64,000 bases of DNA, taken from positions 62,001-126,000 of the forward strand of contig NZ_CP134053.1 in the NCBI RefSeq assembly GCF_031583065.1. The letters are read 5' to 3'. Position numbers and translations under genes: made by a program. The notes below the pieces were generated by a model. It saw only the letters and a program-made list of their open reading frames with translations. It ran no database searches and was not told where the DNA came from. Positions 41,218 through 50,515 of this stretch are shown one piece after another. This DNA comes from Streptomyces sp. CGMCC 4.7035 (GTDB taxonomy: Bacteria > Actinomycetota > Actinomycetes > Streptomycetales > Streptomycetaceae). Positions within the stretch are counted from its first letter, which is position 1. The number at the start of each line of letters is the position of its first letter.

Positions 41218-42933
41218 CTACTGGGCCTCGCCGCCGAAACGCTCCTTGTACGCGGCCAGATCCTCTTCCGTCAGCTTCGCGAACAGGACCGGCGGGACCG
41301 TGAAGGGGGTGCCGGCGGGGACCGCGGTGAGGGACTTGGCCTCGTCGGCGGTCACCCACTTCGCCGTGTCGTCCTTCAGGTCGAACGCCGTGCGCATCGC
41401 CGCCGACGTCGTCGGGATGAACGGCTCCGAGACCACCGCGTACAGGTGGATCAGGTTCATCGCCGTGCGGAGGGTCAGGGCAGCGCCCTCCTTGTTGGTC
41501 TTGATCTCCAGCCAGGGGGCCTTCTCCTCCAGGTAGGAGTTGCCCGCCGACCACAGGGCGCGCAGGGACGCCGCCGCCTTGCGGAACTGGATGGCCTCCA
41601 TGTGCTCCTCGTACTCCGCGAGGAGGCGGGCGATCTCCGCGCCGAGCTTCGCCTCGGCCTCGCCCGGCTCGCCGCCCTCGGGGACCGCGTCGCCGAAGCG
41701 CTTGCGGGAGAAGGACAGCACCCGGTTGACGAAGTTGCCCAGCGTGTCCGCCAGGTCCTTGTTCACCGTGGCCGTGAAGTGCTCCCAGGTGAACGAGGAG
41801 TCGTCGGACTCCGGCGCGTTCGCCATCATGAAGTAACGCCAGTAGTCGGCCGGCAGGATCTCCAGCGCGTCGTGAGTGAAGACGCCCCGCTTCTGCGACG
41901 TGGAGAACTTGCCGCCGTAGTAGTTCAGCCAGTTGAAGGCCTTGATGACGTCGACCTTCTTCCACGGGGCGCGGGTGCCCAGCAGGGTCGCCGGGAACAT
42001 CACGCTGTGGAACGGGACGTTGTCCTTGCCCATGAACTGCGTGTAGTGGACGTCCGCGTCCGACTCCCACCACCACGAACGCCAGTCCCGGTTCTCCGGG
42101 TCCTGGTCCGCCCACTCCTTCGTCGCGCCGATGTACTCGATCGGGGCGTCGAACCAGACGTAGAAGACCTTGCCCTCGGCGGCCAGGTCCGGCCAGGTGT
42201 CGGCCGGGACCGGGACACCCCAGTCCAGGTCACGGGTGATGGCGCGGTCGTGCAGGCCCTCCGTCAGCCACTTGCGGGCGATGGAGGAGGCGAGGATCGG
42301 CCAGTTGTCCGCTCGCTCGTCGACCCACGCCTCTACCTCGCCGGCCAGGGCCGACTGGAGGAGGAAGAGGTGCTTGGTCTCGCGGACCTCCAGGTCGCTG
42401 CTGCCGCTGATCGCGGAGCGCGGGTCGATCAGGTCGGTCGGGTCCAGCACGCGGGTGCAGTTCTCGCACTGGTCGCCGCGCGCCTTGTCGTAGCCGCAGT
42501 GCGGGCAGGTGCCGATGATGTACCGGTCGGGCAGGAAGCGGCCGTCGGCGTTCGAGTACACCTGGCGGATGGCCCGCTCCTCGATGAAGCCGTTCGACTT
42601 CAGCTCGCGGGCGATCTCCTGCGTGATCTCGTGGTTCTGCGCGGAGGAGCTGCGGCCGAAGTAGTCGAAGGCCAGGTTGAAGCCGTCGTACACCGCCTTC
42701 TGCGCGTCGTGCGCCTGGGCGCAGAACTCGTCGACCGGCAGGCCGAGCTCCTTCGCCGCCAGCTCGGCGGGGGTTCCGTGCTCGTCCGTCGCGCAGATGT
42801 AGAGGACGTCGTGGCCGCGCTGGCGCAGATAGCGGGAGTGCACGTCCGCCGGGAGCATGGACCCCACCATGTTGCCCAGGTGCTTGATCCCGTTGATGTA
42901 CGGAAGGGCGCTGGTGATGAGGTGTCGAGCCAT
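41218..42933 (-). CDS. metG: Methionyl-tRNA synthetase
   Basis: 571-residue class I synthetase. HIGH-type motif [13 protein letters not shown] near the N-terminus; CP domain with a four-Cys zinc knuckle ([17 protein letters not shown], about residues 147-163); the KMSKS position reads [10 protein letters not shown], a divergent version; C-terminal alpha-helical anticodon-binding domain. Length and the lack of a C-terminal EMAP-like domain fit the compact actinobacterial form. ATG 42933 starts [16 protein letters not shown] strong terminator is shared with the pseudogene at its 3' end. Confidence 0.96.
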   Translation of the reverse strand: MARHLITSALPYINGIKHLGNMVGSMLPADVHSRYLRQRGHDVLYICATDEHGTPAELAAKELGLPVDEFCAQAHDAQKAVYDGFNLAFDYFGRSSSAQNHEITQEIARELKSNGFIEERAIRQVYSNADGRFLPDRYIIGTCPHCGYDKARGDQCENCTRVLDPTDLIDPRSAISGSSDLEVRETKHLFLLQSALAGEVEAWVDERADNWPILASSIARKWLTEGLHDRAITRDLDWGVPVPADTWPDLAAEGKVFYVWFDAPIEYIGATKEWADQDPENRDWRSWWWESDADVHYTQFMGKDNVPFHSVMFPATLLGTRAPWKKVDVIKAFNWLNYYGGKFSTSQKRGVFTHDALEILPADYWRYFMMANAPESDDSSFTWEHFTATVNKDLADTLGNFVNRVLSFSRKRFGDAVPEGGEPGEAEAKLGAEIARLLAEYEEHMEAIQFRKAAASLRALWSAGNSYLEEKAPWLEIKTNKEGAALTLRTAMNLIHLYAVVSEPFIPTTSAAMRTAFDLKDDTAKWVTADEAKSLTAVPAGTPFTVPPVLFAKLTEEDLAAYKERFGGEAQ

Positions 42934-43027
42934 CGCGGGCTGCTCCCAAGTCGCTACGTGGGGTGACGGTCGCCGGTTTTCGGGTCATCTGCGATCGTCT
43001 ACGAACCTTGAAATCGTAGCCGACATG

Positions 43028-43076
43028 GGCAGGCCGCCCGCTTCCCGTTTTACGTGGCGGGAAGGGGCGGCCTGCC
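43028..43076 (-). terminator. Terminator of vWA gene
   Basis: GGCAGGCCGCCC plus CTTCCCG pairs with CGGGAAGGGG and CGGCCTGCC around a 10-nt loop, with one bulged base. It lies ~45 bp past the stop at 43121 and upstream of metG. Confidence 0.7.
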
Positions 43077-43092
43077 GTCGTCCTGTCGGGAC

Positions 43093-43130
43093 GGGGTGGC
43101 TACGGGCGCGACGGGGGTGGCTACGGGCGC
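43093..43130. repeat. Direct repeat spanning vWA stop codon
   Basis: GGGGTGGCTACGGGCGC occurs at 43093-43109 and 43114-43130 (21-bp period, identical). The second copy contains the stop codon (43121-43123) of the minus-strand vWA gene and the last residues. Confidence 0.85.
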
Positions 43131-44896
43131 CAGGACGCCAGTACGCCCTCGTAGACCTCGGTGTCCGTGAGCTCGCGCGGGGTCTCGCCGGCCATGAAGT
43201 GGGACGTGTTGTCCGTCTTGAGCTTGCGGAGGTAGTCGAACGCCTTGTTCTCCGGGTCGCCGAAGGCGACGAAGGAGAAGAAGAGCCCGGCGTGGTTCTT
43301 CGCCGCGTCCGTGAGGGACTGGGTGGCGGGGGTCTTCGCGTCCGGGGCGCCGTCCGTCTGGAAGATCACCAGGGCGGGGAGGGCGGGGTCCTGGGACTTC
43401 TCGTGGTGGGCGATGACGGCTTCCACCGCCGCGTGGTAGCTCGTACGGCCCATGCGGCCGAGGCCCGCGTGCAGGTCGTCGATCTTGTTCTCGTGGTCGG
43501 TGAGGGTGAGCTCGCCGGTGCCGTCCAGCTCGGTGGAGAAGAAGACGACGGGGACCGTGGCCTCCGGGTCCAGGTGGGCGGCGAGGGCGAGGGCCTGCTC
43601 GCCGAGGGCCTGGGCGGAGCCGTCCTTGTAGTACGGGCGCATGGAGGCGGAGCGGTCCAGGACGAGGTAGACCTTGGCTCGGGTGCCGGTGAGGTCGTGC
43701 TTCTCGAGGACGGTGGCCGCGGCGTTGTAGGCGGTGGCCAGGCCTGAGGGGAGTGTGCCGGGCTGCGTCGCCTCGGCTTCGCCTTCGGCGGGGTCGTTCC
43801 CACCCGCACCACCCGTGCGGATTTCGTCGTCGGGTGCGGGTGACTCCTGTGGGGCTTCCTCGCCGTCGGCGGCCGCCGGAGCGTCCGCCTGGGCGGCCAC
43901 GGGCTCCTCGGCGGTGAGCGGCTCCGGTTCCTGGGTCTCTTCGGCCACCGGTTCCTGGGGCTCTTCGGCCACCGGCTCCGGGGCGACCTCGGCCTCCGGT
44001 TCCTGGGCCTCTTCGGCCTCCGGCTCGGGGGTGACCTCGGTCACCGGTTCCTGGATTTCTTCGGCCACCGGCTTCTGGGCCTCTTCGGCCACCGGCTCCG
44101 GTGCTTCCTCGGTCACCGGCTCGGGGGTGACCTCGGCCGCCGGCTCGGGTTCCGGCTCGGGCTCCACCTCGGCCTCCGGCTGGGGCTCGGCCTCCGGCTG
44201 GGCTTCCGGTTCGGGCTTCACCGTGGCCTCCGGCGCCACCTCGACCGTGGCCTCCGGCGCCACCTCGACCGTGGCCTCCGGCGTCACCTCGACCGTGGCC
44301 TCCGGCGCAACCTCCACGGCGGCCTCCGGCTCCGGAGTCACCTCAGCTTCAGCCTCCGGCTCCGGCTCCGGCGCAATCTCCACCACGGCCTCCGGTTCCG
44401 GAGTCACCTCAGCCTCAGCCTCCGGCGCAACCTCCGCCACGGCCTCCGGCTCCGGCGTCACCTCAGCCTCCGGCTCCGGGGTCTCTGCCACCGTCGGCTC
44501 CGGCTCGGTGGCCTCCGGCTCCGGCTCGGTGCCCACCGGCTCCGGGGTCACCGTCGGCTCGGCCTCCGTGGCCACCGCCTCCGGCTCCGGCGTCACCGTC
44601 GGCTCCGGAGCGGGAGCCGTTGCCTCCGTCTCCGGTGTCACCTGCCTCGGTACCGTCACGTGGTCGAACGCCGCCGCCACCAGTTCGTGCTCGTCCGGCG
44701 CGGACGACTGGGCCGGGATCTCCGCCGACGTGGTCGGCTCGGCGGGCTCCGCTGCCGTCGCCTGCGGCGTCTGCGTGGGCTGCGCCTCCGTGGGTGTCGG
44801 CTCAGTCGTGGCCGTCTCCCGCGATGGCTCCCCCTCGGCGGTGCGACCCTTGCGTGAGCGGCCGAACGCGCTCCGCAGGAGAGTGAGAATGCCCAT
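43121..44896 (-). CDS. vWA-domain protein with long Pro-Glu-rich repeat region (TerF-like)
   Basis: 591 residues. The N-terminus is short and basic (MGILTLLRSAFGRSRKGR). A very long acidic Pro/Glu/Ala/Val/Thr region follows (about residues 25-390) made of repeats such as VEVAPEAT and EVTPEPEA. A C-terminal von Willebrand A domain (about 410-591) has the MIDAS motif DRSAS, a Thr in MGRTSYHAAV and an Asp in FQTDGAPD, similar to tellurite-resistance-associated vWA proteins. No signal peptide, so cytoplasmic. ATG 44896 is chosen over upstream in-frame starts because it begins the conserved segment. Four perfect-to-near 24-bp units lie at 44221-44316. Confidence 0.85.
   Translation of the reverse strand: MGILTLLRSAFGRSRKGRTAEGEPSRETATTEPTPTEAQPTQTPQATAAEPAEPTTSAEIPAQSSAPDEHELVAAAFDHVTVPRQVTPETEATAPAPEPTVTPEPEAVATEAEPTVTPEPVGTEPEPEATEPEPTVAETPEPEAEVTPEPEAVAEVAPEAEAEVTPEPEAVVEIAPEPEPEAEAEVTPEPEAAVEVAPEATVEVTPEATVEVAPEATVEVAPEATVKPEPEAQPEAEPQPEAEVEPEPEPEPAAEVTPEPVTEEAPEPVAEEAQKPVAEEIQEPVTEVTPEPEAEEAQEPEAEVAPEPVAEEPQEPVAEETQEPEPLTAEEPVAAQADAPAAADGEEAPQESPAPDDEIRTGGAGGNDPAEGEAEATQPGTLPSGLATAYNAAATVLEKHDLTGTRAKVYLVLDRSASMRPYYKDGSAQALGEQALALAAHLDPEATVPVVFFSTELDGTGELTLTDHENKIDDLHAGLGRMGRTSYHAAVEAVIAHHEKSQDPALPALVIFQTDGAPDAKTPATQSLTDAAKNHAGLFFSFVAFGDPENKAFDYLRKLKTDNTSHFMAGETPRELTDTEVYEGVLASWRP
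44221..44316. repeat. 24-bp tandem repeat, four units, inside vWA gene
   Basis: Units start CCGTGGCCTCCGGCG at 44221, 44245, 44269 and 44293, encoding eight-residue VEVAPEAT-type blocks. Further degenerate copies continue on both sides. Slippage would change the protein by multiples of eight residues without frameshift. Confidence 0.9.
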
Positions 44897-45105
44897 GTGC
44901 GCAACCCTTCGCGTGAGTTGAAGCCCGTCAATCGCTGGCCAGGACGGACACGTAAGGTTAGCCGCCGCAGGCCGTGATCTTGGGCAGGGTCCAATCATCG
45001 GAAGCGCTCGATGTCAATACCGCTATCTCGCCGTTACCGGCCGCGCGGTCGTCACCACCCTGACCCCACCCTCCCCGCGTTCCAAATCCCGTACGGATCC
45101 CGCCA

Positions 45106-45127
45106 GTTCACCGACCATTCATCCACC
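45106..45127 (+). promoter_or_regulatory. PHO box (PhoP-binding direct repeats)
   Basis: Two adjacent 11-nt units, GTTCACCGACC and ATTCATCCACC, fit the established Streptomyces PHO-box pattern of direct GTTCA-type repeats bound by phosphorylated PhoP. They lie 70 bp before the PhoX-type phosphatase start, in the 300-bp interval 44897-45196 that holds no gene. This strongly suggests phosphate-starvation control. Confidence 0.75.
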
Positions 45128-45196
45128 CGCCCCGCTCCCGCACATCCACCCCCATAGCGTCACGCCCACACCAAGGGTTCGTATGGGGAGAGTAAA

Positions 45197-47260
45197 GTGC
45201 GCAAGCTGCTGCCGTTGATCGGAACGCCGTCCGGCTCGCATCCCGGTGGGCGGTCCGCCATGACCTGCCGCTTCCGGTGCGGCGACGCCTGTTTCCACGA
45301 GGTGCCCAACACCAGCGCCAACGAATACGTCGGTGACGTCATCGCCGGCGCCCTCAGCCGCCGCTCCGCCCTCCGCGCCGCCGCCGTCGTCACCGTCGCC
45401 ACCGCCACCGGTGCGGCAGCCGTCACGGCCGCCGCGCCCCAGGCCCGGGCAGCCACCGCCACCGCCACCGCCCGCACGGACGCCGCCCGCGGCCTCCGCT
45501 TCAGCCCCGTCGCCCCCAACACCACCGACGCCGTGGTCGTCCCCGAGGGCTACGACCAGAACGTCGTCATTCGCTGGGGCGAGCCCATTCTCCGCGGCGC
45601 GCCCGCCTTCGACCCGGAGCGCCAGACGGCCGAGGCGCAGGCCGGCCAGTTCGGCTACAACAACGACTTCCTCGCGCTGCTCCCGCTCCCGGGCGAGTGC
45701 GACCGACAGCTCCTCGTCGCCAACCACGAGTACACCGACGAGGTCCTGATGTTCCGCGGCTACGACGCCGCCAACCCGACCCGGCAGCAGGTCGAGGTGG
45801 CCTGGGCCGCGCACGGCCTGACCGCCGTCGTCGTCGAGGAGGACCGGAAGACGGGCAGCCTGACCGCCGTTCCCCGCCACCACCTCAACCGGCGCGTCAC
45901 CGCCACCACCGAGTTCCGCCTCACCGGGCCCGCCGCGGGCTCCGACCTCCTGAAGACCTCCGCCGACCCGACCGGCCGCAAGGTCCTCGGCACGCTCAAC
46001 AACTGCTCCGGCGGCACCACCCCCTGGGGCACGACCCTGCACGGCGAGGAGAACTTCAACCAGTACTTCGCCAACGCCACCCGCGCCACCGACAAGCGGT
46101 ACGGCATCGGCACCGGCGCCACCGAGCGCAAGTGGGAGCGTTTCGACAAGCGGTTCGACGTCGCCCAGGAGCCCAACGAGGTGCACCGCTTCGGGTACGT
46201 CGTCGAGTTCGACCCGTACGACCCGACCTCCACGCCCCGCAAGCACACGGCCCTCGGCCGCTTCAAGCACGAGGCCGCGACGGTCCGGCTCACCGACGAC
46301 GGGCGGCCCGTCGTCTACTCCGGCGACGACGAGCGCTTCGACTACTTCTACAAGTTCGTCGGCAGCAAGCGGATGCGGCACGGGACCTCCCGGGCGGTGC
46401 GCGAGCACAACCTCTCGCTCCTCGACGAGGGCACCCTCTACGTCGCCAGGCTGACCGGTGACTCCCCGGCCACCGACATCGACGGCAGCGGCAAGCTGCC
46501 CGCCGACGGCGAGTTCGACGGCAGCGGTACCTGGATCCCGCTGGCCACCGCCACCGCCGACGGGGCCGTGTCCCACGTGGAGGGGATGACGGCCGAGGAG
46601 GTCTTCGTCTTCACGCGGCTCGCCGGTGACAAGGTGAGCGCCACCAAGATGGACCGGCCCGAGGACATCCAGCCCTCGCCGGTGACCGGCAAGGTGTACG
46701 TCGTCCTCACCAACAACTCCAACCGCGGCAAGACCGGATACGCGCCCGCCGACGAGGCCAACCCGCGCAACGCCAACAAGCACGGCCACATCCTGGAGCT
46801 GACCGAGCGCCGTGGCCGCGCCGAGAGCACCACCTTCGCGTGGTCGCTCTTCCTCGTCGCCGGCGACCCGGGCGACCCGGCCACCTACTTCGCCGGCTTC
46901 CCCAAGGACAAGGTCAGCCCCATCTCCTGCCCGGACAACGTGGCCTTCGACCCGTACGGCAACCTGTGGATCTCCACCGACGGCAACCAGCTCGGATCGC
47001 ACGACGGTCTGTTCGGCGTCGCCACCCGCGGTGACCGGCGCGGTGAGCTCAAGCAGTTCCTGACCGTGCCCACCGGCGCCGAGACCTGCGGCCCGATCGT
47101 CCAGGACCGGCGCGTGATCGTGGCCGTGCAGCACCCGGGGGAAATCGACGGGGCGTCCGTCGAGAAGCCCGCCAGCACCTGGCCCGACGGTCCGGGGAAG
47201 ATCGTCCGCCCGGCCGTGGTCGCGGTGTGGCGCGCGGACGGCCGTGACATCGGGATCTGA
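45197..47260 (+). CDS. phoX: PhoX-family alkaline phosphatase (Tat-exported)
   Basis: 687-residue PhoX/DUF839 protein; PhoX enzymes are Ca2+/Fe-dependent extracellular phosphatases that release phosphate from organic esters. The start is unusual for the family but typical of actinobacterial PhoX: a Cys-containing leader (MTCRFRCGDACFHE) before a twin-arginine signal (LSRRSALRAAAVV, cleavage near ARAA at about residue 85). Propeller landmarks: NNDFLALLPL, NHEYTDE, NNCSGGTTPWGT, LHGEENFNQYF, and CPDNVAFDPYGNLWISTDG. GTG 45197 follows GGGGAGAG. The upstream PHO box indicates PhoRP control. Confidence 0.92.
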   Translation: MRKLLPLIGTPSGSHPGGRSAMTCRFRCGDACFHEVPNTSANEYVGDVIAGALSRRSALRAAAVVTVATATGAAAVTAAAPQARAATATATARTDAARGLRFSPVAPNTTDAVVVPEGYDQNVVIRWGEPILRGAPAFDPERQTAEAQAGQFGYNNDFLALLPLPGECDRQLLVANHEYTDEVLMFRGYDAANPTRQQVEVAWAAHGLTAVVVEEDRKTGSLTAVPRHHLNRRVTATTEFRLTGPAAGSDLLKTSADPTGRKVLGTLNNCSGGTTPWGTTLHGEENFNQYFANATRATDKRYGIGTGATERKWERFDKRFDVAQEPNEVHRFGYVVEFDPYDPTSTPRKHTALGRFKHEAATVRLTDDGRPVVYSGDDERFDYFYKFVGSKRMRHGTSRAVREHNLSLLDEGTLYVARLTGDSPATDIDGSGKLPADGEFDGSGTWIPLATATADGAVSHVEGMTAEEVFVFTRLAGDKVSATKMDRPEDIQPSPVTGKVYVVLTNNSNRGKTGYAPADEANPRNANKHGHILELTERRGRAESTTFAWSLFLVAGDPGDPATYFAGFPKDKVSPISCPDNVAFDPYGNLWISTDGNQLGSHDGLFGVATRGDRRGELKQFLTVPTGAETCGPIVQDRRVIVAVQHPGEIDGASVEKPASTWPDGPGKIVRPAVVAVWRADGRDIGI

Positions 47261-47281
47261 TGCAGGCGGAGTAGGGAAATA

Positions 47282-47326
47282 GGAGGAACAGGAGGAACAG
47301 GTGAAACAGGAGGAACGGGAGGAACG
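47282..47326. repeat. 9-bp tandem repeat after phoX
   Basis: GGAGGAACA-type units repeat five times between the convergent phoX and FUSC genes. Purine-rich on the + strand. Confidence 0.75.
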
Positions 47327-47367
47327 GGGCGGCGCTCGATCCGGCGGCGCCCCGGTCCCGTGCCCGG

Positions 47368-49320
47368 TCAGTCGTCGTCGTCCGAGTACGGTGACGTGAT
47401 CGCCCTCGCCGCCGCCACCTCCTGCCGCAGCGGCTCCAGGACGCTGTCCGCCGGACCGGTGAGGTCCGTGCGGACCGCGAACAGGACCTCCGTCTCCCGC
47501 AGGCCCTCCGACAGCTCCCGCAACTGGAGGGCGACCTGCGCGGTCTCCGCGGAGGAGGGCGCCGGCGCCCCCTGTCGCACCCGCACCCGTGCGGCCGTCG
47601 TCGCGTCCACGATCCGTTCGACCGCGACGACCAGGGGCAACCAGGCGGCGGCCCGGCGTCCGGTGGGCGGCGGTTCGGTCAGCGCCCGCTGGAACTCCGT
47701 ACGGATCGCGGACAGGTCGCGGTACAGGCGGCGCCGCATACGGGCGTGTGCCGCGTGGTCGGTGGTGTCGCCGAACCCGGCCTCCACGTACGCCGCCGTG
47801 TCGGCGACCGCGTCCGCGAGCTTGTCGCCGACCCGCGCGTGCCAGCTCTCCGGCCACAGCAGATAGCCGACGACGAGCGCGATCGCGCAGCCCATGAGGG
47901 AGTCGACCAGGCGGGGGACCAGCAGCGCCGTGCCCAGGTGGTTCAGGATGTCCGACAGGAGCAGGATCACCGGTGTGATCGCGGCCGTCTGGTAGCCGTA
48001 CCCGCGGGGCGTGAGCGCGGGAATGAGGGGCGCGAGGAGCAGCATCGCGGCCACGTCCCACCAGCCCGCCGGCACCGCGGCGAGCACCACGGCCGCCACC
48101 ACCAGGCCCGCCACCGTGCCGAGTGCGCGCAGCAGCGCCCGGGAGAAGACCGAGCCGAAGTCGGGCTTCAGTACGAAGGTGATGGTGAGGGCGACCCAGT
48201 ACGAGCGCGGGACCGGGACCAGGGACACCAGGGCCTGGGCGATGCCGATGCACAGGGCGAGGCGCAGTCCGTAGCGCCAGGAGGCGCCGGAGAGGGCGAC
48301 GTTGCGGGCCGCGCGGTAGGCGCGGACATGGAGGGAGGCCGGGCGGCCGAGGCGGTCGACGATGGCGCGCGGATCGACGTTCTGGGCGGTGACGACCTCG
48401 GCGGCGTGGCGCAGCGCCTGGTCGACGGCACGTCCCGTCTCGCCGACGGGAGCGGGGAAATCGAGGGCCAGGAGACCCCGGTGTCCGATTTCGATGGCGT
48501 CGGCGAGACGGCGTACGGCGGCGGGGACCTCGTCCGGCAGCGGCCTGCCGTGCTGGTGGGCGGCCGGGGCGGCCTCCACGACCGGGGTGATCGCGTTCAA
48601 CTGGGCGAGCAGGCGGACCAGTTCCGGGCTGCGGCCGTGGTGGCGGGCGCGCCGGGCGAGGACGAGGTCGTAGGACTGGTTGAGGGACTGGGTGACGGCG
48701 TGCCGGGCCTTGTCGTACGCGTCCGCTCCGCAGGCGGTGAGCAGGTCGGCGACCGTGCGGTACGTGTCCGCGACGGCCGACCGCTCCGGTACGCCCGAGC
48801 GCAGGGGCCAGGCGAGCAGGGCGAGGGTGAGGACGAGCAGTCCGCCGCCGGTCATGAGCAGCGGTGTCAGCCACCAGGGCCCGGGCAGCGGAAGTCCGGC
48901 TCCGATGACGGCGTTGAGGAGCAGCAGCAGCCCGGAGACGGAGGCGACCGCGCCGATCGAGGAGATCATCCCGGAGATCAGGGCGATCCCGGTGACGGCG
49001 GCGACGGCGACCCAGCCGTGCCCGAACACCAGCGCGCCGACGGTGACACCGGCGGCGCCGAAGAGCTGCGGGACGGCGATGTTGAGGATCCGCATGCGGT
49101 AGGCGTCCGCGGTGTCGCCGATGACGCCGGACAGGGCGCCCATGGAGGCGAGTGCGCCGTAGGCCGGTTGTCCGACGGCCAGCCCGACCGCGAGCGGCAG
49201 CGACATGGCGATCGCGGCGCGGGCGACGGCGGGGCGGTTGACGGGTGGTGCCTGCTGGGGTTGGAGGTTCCTGACCAGCCAGTCGGGAGGGGTGAGGCCG
49301 ACGGGGAACGCGCGGGACAT
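47368..49320 (-). CDS. FUSC-family membrane protein (aromatic acid exporter-like)
   Basis: 650 residues with two clusters of about five to six hydrophobic helices (residues ~25-175 and ~350-490), separated and followed by soluble domains, which is the fusaric acid resistance/YccS-type layout. Conserved FUSC motif region: YRAARNVALSGASWRYGLRLALC with later YWVALTITFVLKPDFGSV. Likely an exporter of aromatic acids or a related amphiphile. The C-terminus ends in SDDDD. ATG 49320 follows GAGG. It starts 18 bp after the upstream endonuclease/phosphatase gene, so the two are probably co-transcribed. Confidence 0.9.
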   Translation of the reverse strand: MSRAFPVGLTPPDWLVRNLQPQQAPPVNRPAVARAAIAMSLPLAVGLAVGQPAYGALASMGALSGVIGDTADAYRMRILNIAVPQLFGAAGVTVGALVFGHGWVAVAAVTGIALISGMISSIGAVASVSGLLLLLNAVIGAGLPLPGPWWLTPLLMTGGGLLVLTLALLAWPLRSGVPERSAVADTYRTVADLLTACGADAYDKARHAVTQSLNQSYDLVLARRARHHGRSPELVRLLAQLNAITPVVEAAPAAHQHGRPLPDEVPAAVRRLADAIEIGHRGLLALDFPAPVGETGRAVDQALRHAAEVVTAQNVDPRAIVDRLGRPASLHVRAYRAARNVALSGASWRYGLRLALCIGIAQALVSLVPVPRSYWVALTITFVLKPDFGSVFSRALLRALGTVAGLVVAAVVLAAVPAGWWDVAAMLLLAPLIPALTPRGYGYQTAAITPVILLLSDILNHLGTALLVPRLVDSLMGCAIALVVGYLLWPESWHARVGDKLADAVADTAAYVEAGFGDTTDHAAHARMRRRLYRDLSAIRTEFQRALTEPPPTGRRAAAWLPLVVAVERIVDATTAARVRVRQGAPAPSSAETAQVALQLRELSEGLRETEVLFAVRTDLTGPADSVLEPLRQEVAAARAITSPYSDDDD

Positions 49321-49338
49321 GCCCTCATTATGGCTAAT

Positions 49339-50376
49339 TCACGAGGGTGACCTTTGGGATGTTTGTTCCTGTGCGGGCTGATGGAGGGTGATGTCGACGA
49401 TCAGGGCGCGGTGGTCGCTGTCGGCGATGTGCAGGAAGTGGGCCGAGTTCGCGGAGAAGTCCCGGGAGACGAGGACGTGGTCGATCTGGGTGCCGAACGG
49501 CGGTGCTGTCCTGGCCGGCCAGGAGGGTGTACGGGCGTCGTCGGCGAGACCGGCGCTGTCGCGCAGGCCGGTGTCGAGGATGCGGCGGAAGGCGGCGTGG
49601 TCCTGGGAGGCGTTGAAGTCGCCGGCGAGGATCGTGGGGGCGCCGCCGCCGGACGCCGCGTAGGCGCGCAGCGCGCCCAGTTCGCGCCGCCAGAGGGACA
49701 GCTGGCCGGGCAGCGGGGGCATGGGGTGGGCGAGCTGGAGGCGTACCGCGTGACCGTGGACGTCGGCGACGGCGCCGGGCATGCCCATGGTGCCGGGCAC
49801 GCCGGGCGCGGCCGTCAGGGGGAACCGGCTGAGGATGACCGACCCGTCCGAGCTCGCCCCCTCGACGGCCTGCCGGTAGGGGTACGTGCCGCCCGTGCCG
49901 CCGAAGGTCTGCTCCAGGGTGGCGGAGCAGTGGTGCTCGCACTCCTCGACGAATACGACGTCGGGTCGCTCGCGGTGGATCGCGGGCACGAGGGAGGCGG
50001 TGCCGCGGCCGAACTCGACGTTGGAGGTCAGCACGCGGAACTCGGCGAGCGGGGCGCCGGTGGGCTCGTCGCTCCTGCCGTACGGCTCGGCGAACCAGGC
50101 GAGCGCGGCGAGCGCGAGCACGCTCCAGACCATGCCGGTGCGCCAGCGGGCGAGCAGGGCGAGGAGGAGGGCGAAGGCGGCCGGGGCGATGAGCCAGGGC
50201 AGGAAGGCGAGCAGCTGGGGGACGGGCGTGATGCCGTCGGCGTCGGCGGCACGGCAGCCGGCGACGACGCTCACCCCCGCGAGCAGCAGCCCGGCGAACC
50301 AGGCCCCCGCGGTCCGCCCCGGGGATCGGCGCCGGGTCTCGGCCGGCCAGGTCCGCTCCGCGGTCGCAGTCTCCAC
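49339..50376 (-). CDS. Membrane-anchored endonuclease/exonuclease/phosphatase-family protein
   Basis: 345 residues from GTG 50376 (GGAAGG upstream). Three N-terminal helices (about 22-40, 50-70, 75-92) anchor a C-terminal EEP domain facing, by the usual topology, the outside. EEP motifs in order: LTSNVEFG, VVFVEEC (metal Glu), DGSVILSRFP, ILAGDFNAS, TQIDHVLVS, and SDHRALIVDI with the catalytic His. Substrate could be a phosphodiester, nucleic acid or phospholipid. Sits between the DUF7144-like and FUSC genes in one operon-like array. Confidence 0.9.
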   Translation of the reverse strand: METATAERTWPAETRRRSPGRTAGAWFAGLLLAGVSVVAGCRAADADGITPVPQLLAFLPWLIAPAAFALLLALLARWRTGMVWSVLALAALAWFAEPYGRSDEPTGAPLAEFRVLTSNVEFGRGTASLVPAIHRERPDVVFVEECEHHCSATLEQTFGGTGGTYPYRQAVEGASSDGSVILSRFPLTAAPGVPGTMGMPGAVADVHGHAVRLQLAHPMPPLPGQLSLWRRELGALRAYAASGGGAPTILAGDFNASQDHAAFRRILDTGLRDSAGLADDARTPSWPARTAPPFGTQIDHVLVSRDFSANSAHFLHIADSDHRALIVDITLHQPAQEQTSQRSPS

Positions 50377-50515
50377 GTACCGGCCTTCCCCTCGGTGGAC
50401 TGGATGCCCGAATCCTCCCTCAAAGACGGGGATGGAGGGGAGATGGTTGCCGATGCGGCGATGGGGCGGCGGCCCGGCCCCGGCGGGTGCCGTCGCCGCC
50501 CGCCTCGTGGAAGCC

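Noticed and set aside
45119..48874. 1251-codon open frame on the minus strand
   Set aside because: It is the antisense shadow of phoX and FUSC; Pro/Arg/Gly-biased translation with no domain, typical of high-GC DNA.
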